From: Clostridium sp.
GTDB lineage: Bacteria; Bacillota; Clostridia; Lachnospirales; Lachnospiraceae
Length of the DNA: 43,436 nucleotides
Assembly: GCA_023663815.1 (NCBI GenBank)
Contig: JAMPGS010000010.1
Span: 1-43,436 of the forward strand
Direction of reading: 5' to 3'
Numbering within the stretch: the first letter of the stretch is position 1; every line of letters starts with the position of its first letter. Both the position numbers and the translations under genes were made by a program. The notes under the pieces are model-generated. The model did not search any database and was not told the DNA's origin. It saw only the letters and a list, made by a program, of their open reading frames with translations. Shown piece after piece: positions 1-8,999 of the stretch.

Positions 1-63
1 ATACAGTCCTTGGAGAGGGACTATAAACATTACTACTTTATAATACGAGGAATGATGACAAAT

Positions 64-1467
64 ATGAAAAAGGGACAAGTATTGACCGGAATTGTGAGAA
101 GGGTGGATTTTCCCAATAAAGGCCTTGTGGAGACGGAGGAGGGAAACTGCATTGTAAAAAACGTCCTCCCCGGACAGAAGGTGACTTTTGCGGTGCAAAA
201 AAAGAGAAACGGCCGGGCGGAAGGGCGGCTTTTGCAGGTGGAAGAAAGCTCGGAGCTGGAAATTCAAAGTCCTTGTCAGCATTTTGGAGAGTGCGGCGGC
301 TGTATTTATCTTTCCCTTCCTTATAAAGAGCAGCTTACCATCAAAGAGAGACAGGTAAAAAGGCTTTTGGACAGCGTATTGGACAGGCAGGCCGAGAGCT
401 GGGAATTTGAGGGGATTAAGGAAAGCCCCGTGCAGTTTGGCTATCGGAACAAGATGGAATTTTCCTTTGGCGACGAGTTTAAGGGCGGGCCGCTTTCCCT
501 TGGGATGCACAAGAGAGGCAGCTTTTATGATATTGTCACCGTGGATAACTGCCGGATTGTGGGGGAGGATTACCGCAGAATATTGAATTTTACGCGGAAT
601 TATTTTGAGGGGTGCAGCTTTTACCATAAGCTTCGGCATGAGGGGTATCTGCGGCACCTCCTAATTCGCAAGGCCGCCAAAACGGGGGAGATTTTGATTG
701 CCTTAGTGACGACCTCCCAGCAGGATGCAGGCGCGGCGAAAATAGAGGGCTGGAAGGAAGAATTGCTGAAAATGAAGCTGGAAGGGAAAATCGCGGGGAT
801 TCTTCACATTACCAATGATTCCTTGGCGGACGTGGTTCAAAGCGACAGTACCAAGATTTTATATGGGCAGGACTTTTTTTATGAGGAACTGTTTGGATTA
901 AAATTTAAAATTTCCGTTTTTTCCTTTTTCCAGACAAACACGCTGGGGGCCGAGGTTTTGTATGAGACCGCAAGGGAATATATAGGAGATTTGGGAAAGG
1001 ATGCGGCAGGCGGAAAAACCGGGAAAACGGTGTTTGATTTATACAGCGGAACGGGAACCATCGCGCAGCTTATGGCCCCGGCGGCGGAGAAGGTAATCGG
1101 GGTGGAAATTGTGGAGGAGGCCGTGGAGGCGGCTAGAAAGAACGCGGAGCTAAACGGCCTGCATAACTGCGAGTTCATTGCGGGGGATGTATTGAAGGTT
1201 TTGGATGAGATTGAGGAAAAGCCGGATTTTATCATTTTGGACCCGCCAAGAGATGGTATTCACCCAAAGGCTTTGAAAAAGATAATCGGCTATGGGATTG
1301 ACAAGCTGGTGTATATTTCTTGTAAGCCCACTAGTTTGGCGCGGGATTTGGAGGTTTTTCTGGATAACGGGTATGTGGTGGAGAGAGGGGCGGCGGTAGA
1401 TATGTTTCCTTGGACGGGGAATGTGGAGACTATCGTGTCGCTACACTATGATTACCAAAACAAGTAA
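64..1467 (+). CDS. rlmD: 23S rRNA (uracil-C5)-methyltransferase, RlmD/RumA family
   Basis: Predicted to methylate C5 of a uracil in 23S rRNA using S-adenosylmethionine (SAM). The N-terminus looks like a TRAM RNA-binding domain (KKGQVLTGIVRRVDF). A cluster-type cysteine set follows (CQHFGECGGC, with a further Cys in VDNCRIV), as in the [4Fe-4S]-binding RlmD proteins. The C-terminal Rossmann methyltransferase domain shows VFDLYSGTGT (SAM loop), FIILDPPRDG and LVYISCKPTSLARD, which holds the catalytic Cys. About 467 residues is normal for the family. The open frame reaches back to a TTG at 10; I chose ATG 64 because the TRAM domain starts there and GAGG lies 13 bases upstream. ATG 52 or 55 are alternatives. 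RlmCD or TrmA-like specificity cannot be separated by eye. Confidence 0.85.
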   Translation: MKKGQVLTGIVRRVDFPNKGLVETEEGNCIVKNVLPGQKVTFAVQKKRNGRAEGRLLQVEESSELEIQSPCQHFGECGGCIYLSLPYKEQLTIKERQVKRLLDSVLDRQAESWEFEGIKESPVQFGYRNKMEFSFGDEFKGGPLSLGMHKRGSFYDIVTVDNCRIVGEDYRRILNFTRNYFEGCSFYHKLRHEGYLRHLLIRKAAKTGEILIALVTTSQQDAGAAKIEGWKEELLKMKLEGKIAGILHITNDSLADVVQSDSTKILYGQDFFYEELFGLKFKISVFSFFQTNTLGAEVLYETAREYIGDLGKDAAGGKTGKTVFDLYSGTGTIAQLMAPAAEKVIGVEIVEEAVEAARKNAELNGLHNCEFIAGDVLKVLDEIEEKPDFIILDPPRDGIHPKALKKIIGYGIDKLVYISCKPTSLARDLEVFLDNGYVVERGAAVDMFPWTGNVETIVSLHYDYQNK

Positions 1468-1524
1468 AATGATAAAAAACTATAAATAAACAATATTCCA
1501 ACCACTTCAAAGGAGAACGAAAGA

Positions 1525-3303
1525 ATGGGAAAAGAATTATTCGACAATATACCCAGCAGGGTTGCGGATTTATTGTCTGATGTAAAGAACGGACGTATCG
1601 GTTTACCGGATCTTCAGCGGCCTTTTGTATGGCAGGATAATAAAGTGCGCGAGCTGCTGGATTCGATGATGAAGGGATATCCTATCGGGTATGTTATGCT
1701 TTGGGCTTCGCCGGATGACTATGAGAATACCGGTTATATTGGTAAAAATGATAAGCTGTACAGGCGTCCAGATGATTTAGTAATCGACGGTCAGCAGCGT
1801 TTAACGGCGCTGCTGGCTGCAATGTATGGCGTAGCGATTAAGGATAAGAACTACAAGGAAAGAAAAATTCGTATTTCTTTTAATCCCCTCACCCGTGAAT
1901 TTGCCGTGTGGACGCAGGCCTTTGAGCGTAACCCGGAATGGATTAGCGAGATTAGCAGCGTGTTTGCGGCAGACCAAGAGCACAATATTTCAAAGTACAG
2001 AAAAGCGTTTATTAAAACCGCAAATGAAGGCCGCGCAAAGAACAGTCAGCCGGAGCTTACGGAGGATGAAGAAGATTTGATTGAAGAGAATATCAAAGAT
2101 TTGCTGAATCTTGGTATTTATTCGCTGCCAACCTTGAAAATTAATTCCAAAGCGGACGAAGAGGATGTCGCGGATATTTTTGTTCGGGTTAATTCCGGCG
2201 GACAGAATCTAACGGAGAAAAATTTTATTGAGACTTTGATTGCGGTTTACGATAATGAAGTGCATGATAAAATCAATAAATTCTGCGCTGAATCAAGGAT
2301 ACCTGCCAACGGAACTTCTTACAACCCAATTTTACAGGTTGACCCGTCTCATCTTATTAGAATGTCGGTTGGCGTAGGTTTTAGAAGGGCGCGTCTGCGT
2401 TATGCGTACATGCTGCTGCGCGGTAAAAATCTTAAAACCGGTGAAATTACTCAAAATGTCCGCGAAGAAAATTTAGCAATTTTTAAGAATTCTCTTGCCG
2501 TGGTAACGAATCTCAATAATTGGCACGCTTTTATGAATCTTTTTGCATCAGCCGGTTATTTGAAGGGCAGTCTTGTGGCTTCATCGAACGCTGTGGTATT
2601 TAGCTATGTGTTGTACTTGATTGGCAAGAATCACTTTAAGGTTCCGTCGGTGGAGCTTCAAAAGATTATCCGTAAATGGATATTCATGTCTACTATTACA
2701 GGTTTTTATACCAGTTCCACGGAATCGGAAGTTGAAAAGCAGTTTGCCGATTTGAGAGACGTTCACAATGCGGGGGAGTTTGTCGCTTATCTTGATTCTG
2801 CTATTTCAAACAGATTTACAGACGACTATTTTACATACTCCTTACCGAGCGAGCTGAACAGCTCTTCCGCCACATCGCCGGCGTGGTATGGTTATGTAGC
2901 GGCAGTCAATGTTTTAGGTACTCCCATGTTGTTTAGCACGGCGCCTTTGTCACAGTATTTTGTTTTGGGTACGAGCGGAGATAAAAACTCCGTGGACAAG
3001 CACCATATTTTCCCCAAACATTATCTTGAGGAAATTGGATATGACAGCGACCGTGACAGAAACCAGATTGCAAACTTTACCTATTTGGATTATGCAACAA
3101 ACATTGACATTTCCGATGCGCCTCCCGCCGAGTATGTAGGGCGCTATCGGGAAAAGCTTGGAGAGGAAGGATACAAATTGACCTGCGCGCAAAATGCGTT
3201 GCCGGAAAATTTTGAGCGGTTATCCTACCCGGAATTTCTAAGCAAGCGTAGATTGCTGATGGCGCAGATTGTAAAGAAGGCATACATTGAGCTTGGCAAA
3301 TAA
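1525..3303 (+). CDS. GmrSD-type DUF262/DUF1524 (HNH) restriction-like protein
   Basis: Single-chain protein of 592 residues resembling fused GmrS and GmrD, the type IV enzyme that cleaves DNA with modified cytosines. The N-terminal DUF262 (ParB/sulfiredoxin-like) part has LQRPFVW at 30-36 and the nucleotide-binding signature DGQQRLTAL from residue 88. The C-terminal DUF1524 part carries the HNH-type motif DKHHIFPKHYL around residues 491-501, where His493/His494 would be catalytic. AAAGGAG lies about 10 bases before ATG 1525. It stands alone, with no methyltransferase or partner beside it, as is usual for modification-dependent systems. A role in phage defence is inferred from the family; substrate is unknown. 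Confidence 0.8.
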   Translation: MGKELFDNIPSRVADLLSDVKNGRIGLPDLQRPFVWQDNKVRELLDSMMKGYPIGYVMLWASPDDYENTGYIGKNDKLYRRPDDLVIDGQQRLTALLAAMYGVAIKDKNYKERKIRISFNPLTREFAVWTQAFERNPEWISEISSVFAADQEHNISKYRKAFIKTANEGRAKNSQPELTEDEEDLIEENIKDLLNLGIYSLPTLKINSKADEEDVADIFVRVNSGGQNLTEKNFIETLIAVYDNEVHDKINKFCAESRIPANGTSYNPILQVDPSHLIRMSVGVGFRRARLRYAYMLLRGKNLKTGEITQNVREENLAIFKNSLAVVTNLNNWHAFMNLFASAGYLKGSLVASSNAVVFSYVLYLIGKNHFKVPSVELQKIIRKWIFMSTITGFYTSSTESEVEKQFADLRDVHNAGEFVAYLDSAISNRFTDDYFTYSLPSELNSSSATSPAWYGYVAAVNVLGTPMLFSTAPLSQYFVLGTSGDKNSVDKHHIFPKHYLEEIGYDSDRDRNQIANFTYLDYATNIDISDAPPAEYVGRYREKLGEEGYKLTCAQNALPENFERLSYPEFLSKRRLLMAQIVKKAYIELGK

Positions 3304-3584
3304 AGTTGGACCATGTTTTAGTTGATAAAACTTGTTGCAAGAAAAGGTGGGTGTGAAGCTTATAATACTGTAAAGTAGCAGGGCATTAGGTCCCTTGTCG
3401 GGGCAGTATCAACGCTTCTTCAAAGAACAGATAGGTTTCATAGCAGTTGTCATGATTCACTTATCATGGGAATAAAAATAATGAAAGTCCCGGCCCTTCT
3501 TAAAATAATCAACAAAACCGCGCACAAAAGGATAGGAAATATAAATCAAATTAAGATATCCTTAAGCAGCGGGAGGATAAAACA
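3304..3584. other. Intergenic region, no gene recognised
   Basis: 281 bases between the GmrSD-like gene and the C45 gene. No open frame with a credible ribosome site was found on either strand. A TATAAT-like hexamer occurs near 3361 without a well-spaced -35, so promoter placement for the C45 gene is uncertain. Confidence 0.4.
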
Positions 3585-4634
3585 ATGTATCATTTAAGAT
3601 TAAAGGGCAGCCACTATGAAATGGGGATAAAGCGGGGGAAGATTTTGGGGAGAAGCCGCATATCTTTTCCGCTTCGGCTGGATGCCTTTCAGCTTGAGCA
3701 TGGAAGGCGGAGCGAGGAGGTATTGCGGGGTTTTTTCCCGGAGGTGTGCGAGGAGATAAGGGGCGTCAGCGACGCCATAGGAGCGGACTATCTGCGGTTT
3801 GTTTCATGGATGCTGTGTATGGGTTGCTGCATGTACAATCTGGAGGACAATATTCCCGTGGAAATTCGGGGATGCACAGCCTTTGCCTATTCAAAGGGCG
3901 GCAGGGTGATGTATGGAAGAAATAACGATTTGCCGCCTTATCTGCGAAAGGGCAGTAAAAGCGAGCTTTACGCCCCGGAAAAGGGAAATAAATTTAATAT
4001 CACAACTTCCTCTTTTATTAACGGGGAGGAGGGGCTGAACGAGCACGGCCTTGCCGTTGCGATGACCTTTGTAATGACCGGCCTTGACAAGATACGGGAG
4101 GGCTTTAATTCATGCTTTATTGTGCGGTATCTGCTTGAAAAAGCGGAAAATACAGAGCAGGCAATCACGCGGCTTTTTGATTTGCCTGTCGCTTCTAACT
4201 GCAACATTTTGCTTGCGGACAAGAGCGGAAAGATGGCGGTGGTTGAATGTACGCCGTCCATGAAAAGAATCCGGGAGGCGGAAGCTTTTGCGGAGGACCG
4301 CATAGTCTGTGCGGTCAATAGTTTTACCTCCGATGAAATGAAAGCATACGACGCTGCCCACGGAAAGGATTACGATTCCTACAAGCGGTATCAGACAGTT
4401 ATGGACAGTTTTTTCAAGGGGAAAATAAGGGAGGATTATGTTGAGACGACGGAGCGGCTCTTAAAAGGCGAGTATGGATTTATGTGTCAATATGATGAGG
4501 AGCCGGATTTCGAGACGGTTTGGAGCTCTGTCTTTGATTTAAAAAGTTTGATGATTTATCGGGCGGAGGGCGACCCAAGGAAAAAGAAATTTGCTGCAGA
4601 CGGGAGGCTGAAAGATTTGGTAACGGGAGACTGA
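3585..4634 (+). CDS. C45 family autoproteolytic acyltransferase/hydrolase
   Basis: Ntn-hydrolase related to acyl-CoA:6-aminopenicillanate acyltransferase (peptidase family C45), 349 residues. Family features are the N-terminal G-S-H-Y-E-M-G motif and the sequence RGCTAF; the Cys of RGC would become the N-terminal nucleophile after self-cleavage. Further family-like segments are GRNNDLPP, NEHGLAVAMTF and the CAVNSF region. The substrate in gut Firmicutes is generally unknown; amide hydrolysis or acyl transfer is the safe statement. A strong GGGAGGAT site precedes ATG 3585. The last ten codons lie inside the first two copies of a 23-bp tandem repeat that runs on past the stop codon, so the C-terminus (LKDLVTGD) is probably repeat-derived. 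Confidence 0.8.
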   Translation: MYHLRLKGSHYEMGIKRGKILGRSRISFPLRLDAFQLEHGRRSEEVLRGFFPEVCEEIRGVSDAIGADYLRFVSWMLCMGCCMYNLEDNIPVEIRGCTAFAYSKGGRVMYGRNNDLPPYLRKGSKSELYAPEKGNKFNITTSSFINGEEGLNEHGLAVAMTFVMTGLDKIREGFNSCFIVRYLLEKAENTEQAITRLFDLPVASNCNILLADKSGKMAVVECTPSMKRIREAEAFAEDRIVCAVNSFTSDEMKAYDAAHGKDYDSYKRYQTVMDSFFKGKIREDYVETTERLLKGEYGFMCQYDEEPDFETVWSSVFDLKSLMIYRAEGDPRKKKFAADGRLKDLVTGD

Positions 4635-4714
4635 AAGATTTAGTAACGGGAGACTGAAAGATTTGGCAACGGGCAACTGAAAGATTTAGCAATAGGAGGC
4701 TGAGAGATTTGCCC
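4600..4714. repeat. 23-bp tandem repeat, five copies, across the C45 stop codon
   Basis: Five consecutive 23-base units start at 4600, 4623, 4646, 4669 and 4692. Each reads roughly ACGGGAGACTGAAAGATTT plus a variable T/G-A-G-C-A end; the last unit is the most diverged. Units 1 and 2 encode the C-terminus of the C45 protein and its TGA stop lies in unit 2. Confidence 0.9.
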
Positions 4715-4741
4715 GCGCCCCTATCCCAAAAGAAAAAACTG

Positions 4742-4750
4742 TGGTACAAT
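4742..4750 (+). promoter_or_regulatory. Extended -10 promoter for the MFS gene
   Basis: TGGTACAAT at 4742-4750 is a TGn-extended -10 element about 95 bases before the MFS start. No good -35 is seen at the expected distance, as is common for extended -10 promoters. Confidence 0.45.
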
Positions 4751-4845
4751 AAGAAACAGCAGAGCGCGCCATAATCAAAGGTGGGCTTACGAGTAGTCAC
4801 AGTGCGCTGCATGAAAATAGGCAGCAAAAAGAAAGAGGGCAGTAA

Positions 4846-6255
4846 ATGAAATTAAATTACAGGAGAACATTTTTTATCGGGCTGGCGTTTTTATCTATCT
4901 CTGCTTTTTGGCAGATGTACGATAATATTATACCGCTTATTTTGCAGGGAACCTTCGGCGTTGGGGAAACGGTTACAGGCATGATTATGGCGGCGGACAA
5001 TGTGCTGGCCCTGTTTCTTTTGCCGCTGTTTGGCAGTTTGTCGGACAGGGCGGATACGAAGGCCGGGAAGAGGATGCCTTTTATTGTGGGGGGAACCCTG
5101 CTTGCGGTGGCGTTTTTGCTGTTGCTTCCCGTGGCGGATAAAAACGAGAATTTGATACTTTTTGTGGCGGGGCTGTTTGCCCTTTTAGTTTCCATGGGAC
5201 TGTACCGTTCCCCGGCGGTTGCGTTGATGCCGGATTTGACGCCCAACAAGCTGCGGAGTAAGGGAAACGCCGTCATTAACCTGATGGGGGCCGTGGGCGG
5301 CGTTTACACGCTGATTATGATAAAACTGCTTGTCGGCGGCGGGCAGCGGCCCGATTATATGCCGTTATTTATAAGCGTGGCGGCGTTGATGATTCTTTCG
5401 GTGGGGATTCTTGTTATTACCATCAATGAAAAAAAGGTCAAGGCGCAGGTGGAAGCGGAAATGAAAGCCTGCGGGGAGATGGAAGCAGAAACGAAAGCTT
5501 GCGGGGAGATAGAAGCGGAAACGAAAGCCTGCGGGGAGGTGGAAGCGGAAATGAAAGCTTGCGGCGAGATGGAAGCGGAAACGAAAGCCTGCGAGGAGAC
5601 AGAAATAGAAGCGGAGGCGGTCATAGAAGAAAAAACCGCTATGCCAAGGGAGGTAAAGCGAAGCATGATATTTCTTTTGGCGTCAATTTTCCTTTGGTTT
5701 ACGGCCTACAATGCGGTCACAACCGCTTTTTCCCGCTATACGAAGGTGGTTTGGAAGCTGGAGGGCGGCGGCTTTGCGGATTGCCTGATGGTTGCCACCG
5801 TGGCGGCAATTATCAGCTATATTCCTATTGGAAATATTGCAAGCAGAATCGGCAGGAAAAAGACGATTATGGGCGGGATTGTGCTTATGAGCGCATGCTA
5901 TTTGGCCGCCATTTTTGCAAACGCCTATCACCCGGCGATTAACATTGCCTTTGCGGCAATCGGCGTCGGCTGGGCGGCAATCAATGTGAATTCTTATCCG
6001 ATGATTGTGGAGATGGGCAGAGGCCGCGATATTGGGAAATTCACGGGAACCTACTACACCTTTTCCATGGCGGCGCAGATTTTTACTCCGGTGTTGTCCG
6101 GCTTTCTTCTGGAAAATATTTCCTACAGGACGCTGTTTCCCTATGCCTTTGTATTCTCCACGCTGGCCTTTTTCACTATGTGGCAGGTGCGTCACGGGGA
6201 CGTGAAGCCGGAAAAGAAAAAGAGTGTGCTGGAAAATTTTGATGTGGACGACTAA
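4846..6255 (+). CDS. MFS transporter (SLC45/GPH-like) with a repeat-expanded central loop
   Basis: Twelve-helix major facilitator of 469 residues. The first half has the hallmark loop LFGSLSDRADTKAGKRMP after helix 2 and resembles sugar-type SLC45/GPH carriers (N-terminal FWQMYDNIIPLIL). The second half repeats the theme at ASRIGRKKTIMGG. The cytoplasmic loop between helices 6 and 7 (about residues 202-251) is made of five 10-residue acidic units of the type EAETKACGEM, so each brings a Cys. Such a loop is dispensable in the fold and looks like tandem duplication. AGAGGG lies 7 bases before ATG 4846. The next gene starts 5 bases after the stop, suggesting an operon. Substrate unknown. Confidence 0.8.
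   Translation: MKLNYRRTFFIGLAFLSISAFWQMYDNIIPLILQGTFGVGETVTGMIMAADNVLALFLLPLFGSLSDRADTKAGKRMPFIVGGTLLAVAFLLLLPVADKNENLILFVAGLFALLVSMGLYRSPAVALMPDLTPNKLRSKGNAVINLMGAVGGVYTLIMIKLLVGGGQRPDYMPLFISVAALMILSVGILVITINEKKVKAQVEAEMKACGEMEAETKACGEIEAETKACGEVEAEMKACGEMEAETKACEETEIEAEAVIEEKTAMPREVKRSMIFLLASIFLWFTAYNAVTTAFSRYTKVVWKLEGGGFADCLMVATVAAIISYIPIGNIASRIGRKKTIMGGIVLMSACYLAAIFANAYHPAINIAFAAIGVGWAAINVNSYPMIVEMGRGRDIGKFTGTYYTFSMAAQIFTPVLSGFLLENISYRTLFPYAFVFSTLAFFTMWQVRHGDVKPEKKKSVLENFDVDD
5449..5598. repeat. 30-bp tandem repeat inside the MFS gene, five copies
   Basis: Units start at 5449, 5479, 5509, 5539 and 5569. Each encodes (V/M/I)EAE(M/T)KACGE. Differences are few and mostly in the first codon and in ATG versus ACG, which points to recent duplication. 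Confidence 0.92.
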
Positions 6256-6259
6256 AGTG

Positions 6260-7114
6260 ATGATAGGATACATTGTGATAATTGGAGCGGCGGCTTTGGC
6301 GGTGCTTTATTTGCTGGCGATTATGCCGCGGCTGGGAAACAGAAAAAAGCGGCGGGATTTTTTAAAGGTTTATTACGCCCATCGGGGGTTGCATGACAAC
6401 GCATCGCAGGCGCCGGAAAATTCCATGGCGGCCTTTCAGAAAGCGGTTGACGCGGGATATGGAATTGAGATGGACGTGCAGATGTCCTCCGACGGCGTTC
6501 CTGTGGTGTTTCATGATTTTACCCTTGAGAGAATCTGCGGGAGAGAGGGAAAAGTGTGCGACTACACATGGCGGGAACTGAAAACCTTCCGGCTCTGCGG
6601 CAGCAGGGAGACGATTCCCAAATTTGAAGAGGCGCTGGACAGGATAGGGGGAAGGGTTCCCCTGATTGTGGAATTGAAGGTAGAGCGGCTTGACTTGTCC
6701 GTCTGTTCGGCGGCGGACGCGCTGCTTGCAAAATATCCGGGGCTTTACTGTATTGAATCCTTTAACCCGCTGGTTCTTCGGTGGTATAAGAAAAACCGCG
6801 GCGGCGTGGTGAGGGGACAGCTCTCCGATGGTTTTCTCAAGTCTGGGGAGTTTGAAGGCCTGCTGTATTTTCTCCTGCAAAATTTATTGATGAACTGGCT
6901 GACAAAGCCTGATTTTGTCGCTTATAATCACAGGTACGAGGGGATTTTGTCAAGAAAAATCTGCCGGAGCTTTTACAGAAATATGGCGGCGGCATGGACC
7001 ATTAAGAGCCAAGGCGAGCTTGACAGGGTTAAAGATAAATTTGATATTTTCATTTTTGATTCTTTTATACCTGATGAAAAGAGAACGGGAGATTCACATG
7101 GAATCGGAAATTAA
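6260..7114 (+). CDS. Glycerophosphodiester phosphodiesterase, membrane-anchored
   Basis: Hydrolyses glycerophosphodiesters to glycerol-3-phosphate and an alcohol. It has one N-terminal membrane helix (IGYIVIIGAAALAVLYLLAI), then a GDPD TIM-barrel: HRGLHDN with the catalytic His, ENSMAAF, and EMDVQMSSDGVPVVFHD, which supplies Glu/Asp metal ligands and the second His. LIVELKVE and CIESFNPLVLRWYK are the later conserved strands. I chose ATG 6260 rather than an upstream start inside the MFS gene. Ribosome binding is weak, so translation may be coupled to the MFS gene. The end overlaps the next recombinase gene by 17 bases. Confidence 0.82.
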   Translation: MIGYIVIIGAAALAVLYLLAIMPRLGNRKKRRDFLKVYYAHRGLHDNASQAPENSMAAFQKAVDAGYGIEMDVQMSSDGVPVVFHDFTLERICGREGKVCDYTWRELKTFRLCGSRETIPKFEEALDRIGGRVPLIVELKVERLDLSVCSAADALLAKYPGLYCIESFNPLVLRWYKKNRGGVVRGQLSDGFLKSGEFEGLLYFLLQNLLMNWLTKPDFVAYNHRYEGILSRKICRSFYRNMAAAWTIKSQGELDRVKDKFDIFIFDSFIPDEKRTGDSHGIGN

Positions 7115-7982
7115 CGGATTCATACTTTATTTGCGCGGCAGCAAAAAAATCTCTGAAAATACGGAAATGTCTTACCGCGGGGACTTGATGAAGGTAAAAC
7201 GCTATTTGGAACAGCAGAATATCAGCGATGTGCGGAAGGTTACATTGACTAACTTAAATTCGTATATTCTGTATCTGGAAAAAAATAAATTTTCAACCGC
7301 AACCATTTCAAGGAACATTGCGTCGCTGAAGGCTTTTTATCATTATCTGTATAAAGAGGGCATTGTAAAGGAGAACGCGGCGGAAATGCTTCACGCGCCT
7401 AGAATTGAAAAGAAATTGCCCGAAATTCTTTCTATGAACGAGGTGGTAAGGCTTTTGGAGCAGCCTTCCGGGGACAATCCAAAGGAAATCCGGGACAAGG
7501 CCATGCTGGAGCTCTTGTACGCCACGGGAATCAGGGTGACGGAGCTTATTACCCTGCAGACGGGCGACGTGAATCTGCAGATGGGCTATGTGGTCTGCAG
7601 GGACGGGGAGAGGGAGCGGATTATTCCCTTTGGCAGCGCGGCGCGGCAGGCGCTTTCCCGGTATCTCGACGGGATTCGGGGAAAAATGGTCTCCAATACG
7701 GGGGCGGAGCATTTATTTGTGAATTGTTCAGGGCGGGCCATGAGCCGTCAGGGCTTTTGGAAGCTGGTGAAATTTTATGCGGCGAAGGCGGACATTACCA
7801 TGGATATCACGCCCCATACCCTGCGCCACTCCTTTGCGGCCCACCTTGTGGAAAACGGGGCGGATTTGCGGAGCGTTCAGGAGATGATGGGGCACTCGGA
7901 TATTGCAACCACGCAGGTTTACGCCAACTTAAACCAGCATAAAATCAGGGAGGTTTATGCTAAAACCCATCCAAGGTATTAG
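7098..7982 (+). CDS. XerC/XerD-type site-specific tyrosine recombinase
   Basis: 294 residues, the usual Xer length. It has an N-terminal SAM-like core-binding domain (FILYLRGSKKISENTEMSYRG) and a catalytic domain with the Arg of GIRVTEL, the HTLRHSFAAHL box (His-x-x-Arg), the GHSDIATTQVYA box (second His) and catalytic Tyr in QVYAN. It is most like XerD, which resolves chromosome dimers at dif with XerC, but the window cannot show which Xer it is. ATG 7098 is preceded by ACGGGAGA and fits family length; an open frame runs upstream to 6915 but would bury the GDPD gene. Not associated with a mobile element here. Confidence 0.82.
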   Translation: MESEINGFILYLRGSKKISENTEMSYRGDLMKVKRYLEQQNISDVRKVTLTNLNSYILYLEKNKFSTATISRNIASLKAFYHYLYKEGIVKENAAEMLHAPRIEKKLPEILSMNEVVRLLEQPSGDNPKEIRDKAMLELLYATGIRVTELITLQTGDVNLQMGYVVCRDGERERIIPFGSAARQALSRYLDGIRGKMVSNTGAEHLFVNCSGRAMSRQGFWKLVKFYAAKADITMDITPHTLRHSFAAHLVENGADLRSVQEMMGHSDIATTQVYANLNQHKIREVYAKTHPRY

Positions 7983-8005
7983 CGCGGAGAGCGGAAAGGG
8001 AAAAA

Positions 8006-8926
8006 ATGTACAATCCTCAACTAGAAACCTTTATACGGGCGGCGGATGCAGGGAGCTTTAACAAGGCGGCGGAGGAAGCTTACATCACGCCCACGGCGGT
8101 CATTAAGCAGATTAACCTGCTGGAAGAGGCTTTGGAGGTAAAATTATTTGAGCGGACCCATAGGGGCCTGCGCCTCACGAAAGCGGGAAAATCCTTATAT
8201 CAGGACGCGAAGTATATTATTCAATATTGCAGGGATTCCGTTATCAGGGCAAAAAACGCTATGCAGGAGGACACAAATATTATCCGAATTGGAGCTTCGC
8301 CCATGACGCCCGCGCAGCTTTTGGTGCAGCTATGGCCGAAAATTCAGCTTTATTGCCCCGACATCAAATTTCAAATTGTCCCATTTGAGAATACGCCGGA
8401 AAACGCCAGAGAAATTTTGGGGAATCTTGGAAGGAATATCGACGTGGTAGGAGGCATTTTTGACGATACCATGCTGGATTTGCGCAGTTGCGCGGGGCTG
8501 GAGCTTTCGCGGGAGCCTTTTTGCTGCGCAGTTTCCATTCATCACAGGCTGGCGGTAAAGGATAAGCTATGTGTGGAGGATTTGTACGGGGAAAATCTGC
8601 TGCTCATGCGCCGGGACTGGAGCCACTATGTGGATAGGCTGCGGGACGATATCTGGCAGAATCACCGTGAAATTCACATTATAGATTTTGATTTTTACAG
8701 CATGAATGTTTTTAACCGCTGTGAGAACGGCAACGACGTGCTGCTGGCAATTCCGGGGTGGGCCAATGTCCATCCGCTTTTAAAGGTGATTCCGGTGGAG
8801 TGGGAGCACAGTATTCCTTACGGGCTGCTCCATGCCCCGCAGCCCTCCGAGACGGTAAAGCGTTTCTTGGAGGCCGCGAAAGCGGCGGTAATTGCGGAAA
8901 CGGCGGAGGCTGAAGCGGAAACATAG
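8006..8926 (+). CDS. LysR-family transcriptional regulator
   Basis: 306 residues. The N-terminal winged helix is typical: LETFIRAADAGSFNKAAEEAYITPTAVIKQI, then LEEALEVKLFERTHRGLRLTKAGK. The C-terminal part looks like a periplasmic-binding-type effector domain (IRIGASPMTPAQLL onward). It begins 23 bases after the Xer gene stop with GGAAAGGG before ATG 8006. Effector and targets are not visible; PTS enzyme I follows on the same strand. The C-terminal tail is Ala/Glu rich (AAKAAVIAETAEAEAET). Confidence 0.85.
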   Translation: MYNPQLETFIRAADAGSFNKAAEEAYITPTAVIKQINLLEEALEVKLFERTHRGLRLTKAGKSLYQDAKYIIQYCRDSVIRAKNAMQEDTNIIRIGASPMTPAQLLVQLWPKIQLYCPDIKFQIVPFENTPENAREILGNLGRNIDVVGGIFDDTMLDLRSCAGLELSREPFCCAVSIHHRLAVKDKLCVEDLYGENLLLMRRDWSHYVDRLRDDIWQNHREIHIIDFDFYSMNVFNRCENGNDVLLAIPGWANVHPLLKVIPVEWEHSIPYGLLHAPQPSETVKRFLEAAKAAVIAETAEAEAET

Positions 8927-8999
8927 GGTTTTCGGTTTTAAAAATTTAACCTTTGGATTTGACGTTATTTTAAATAGGAAGAAATAAAGGAAATAAGTG

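Noticed and set aside
7098-7982. Integrase of a mobile element
   Set aside because: Length and motifs match a housekeeping Xer protein and neighbours are ordinary host genes.
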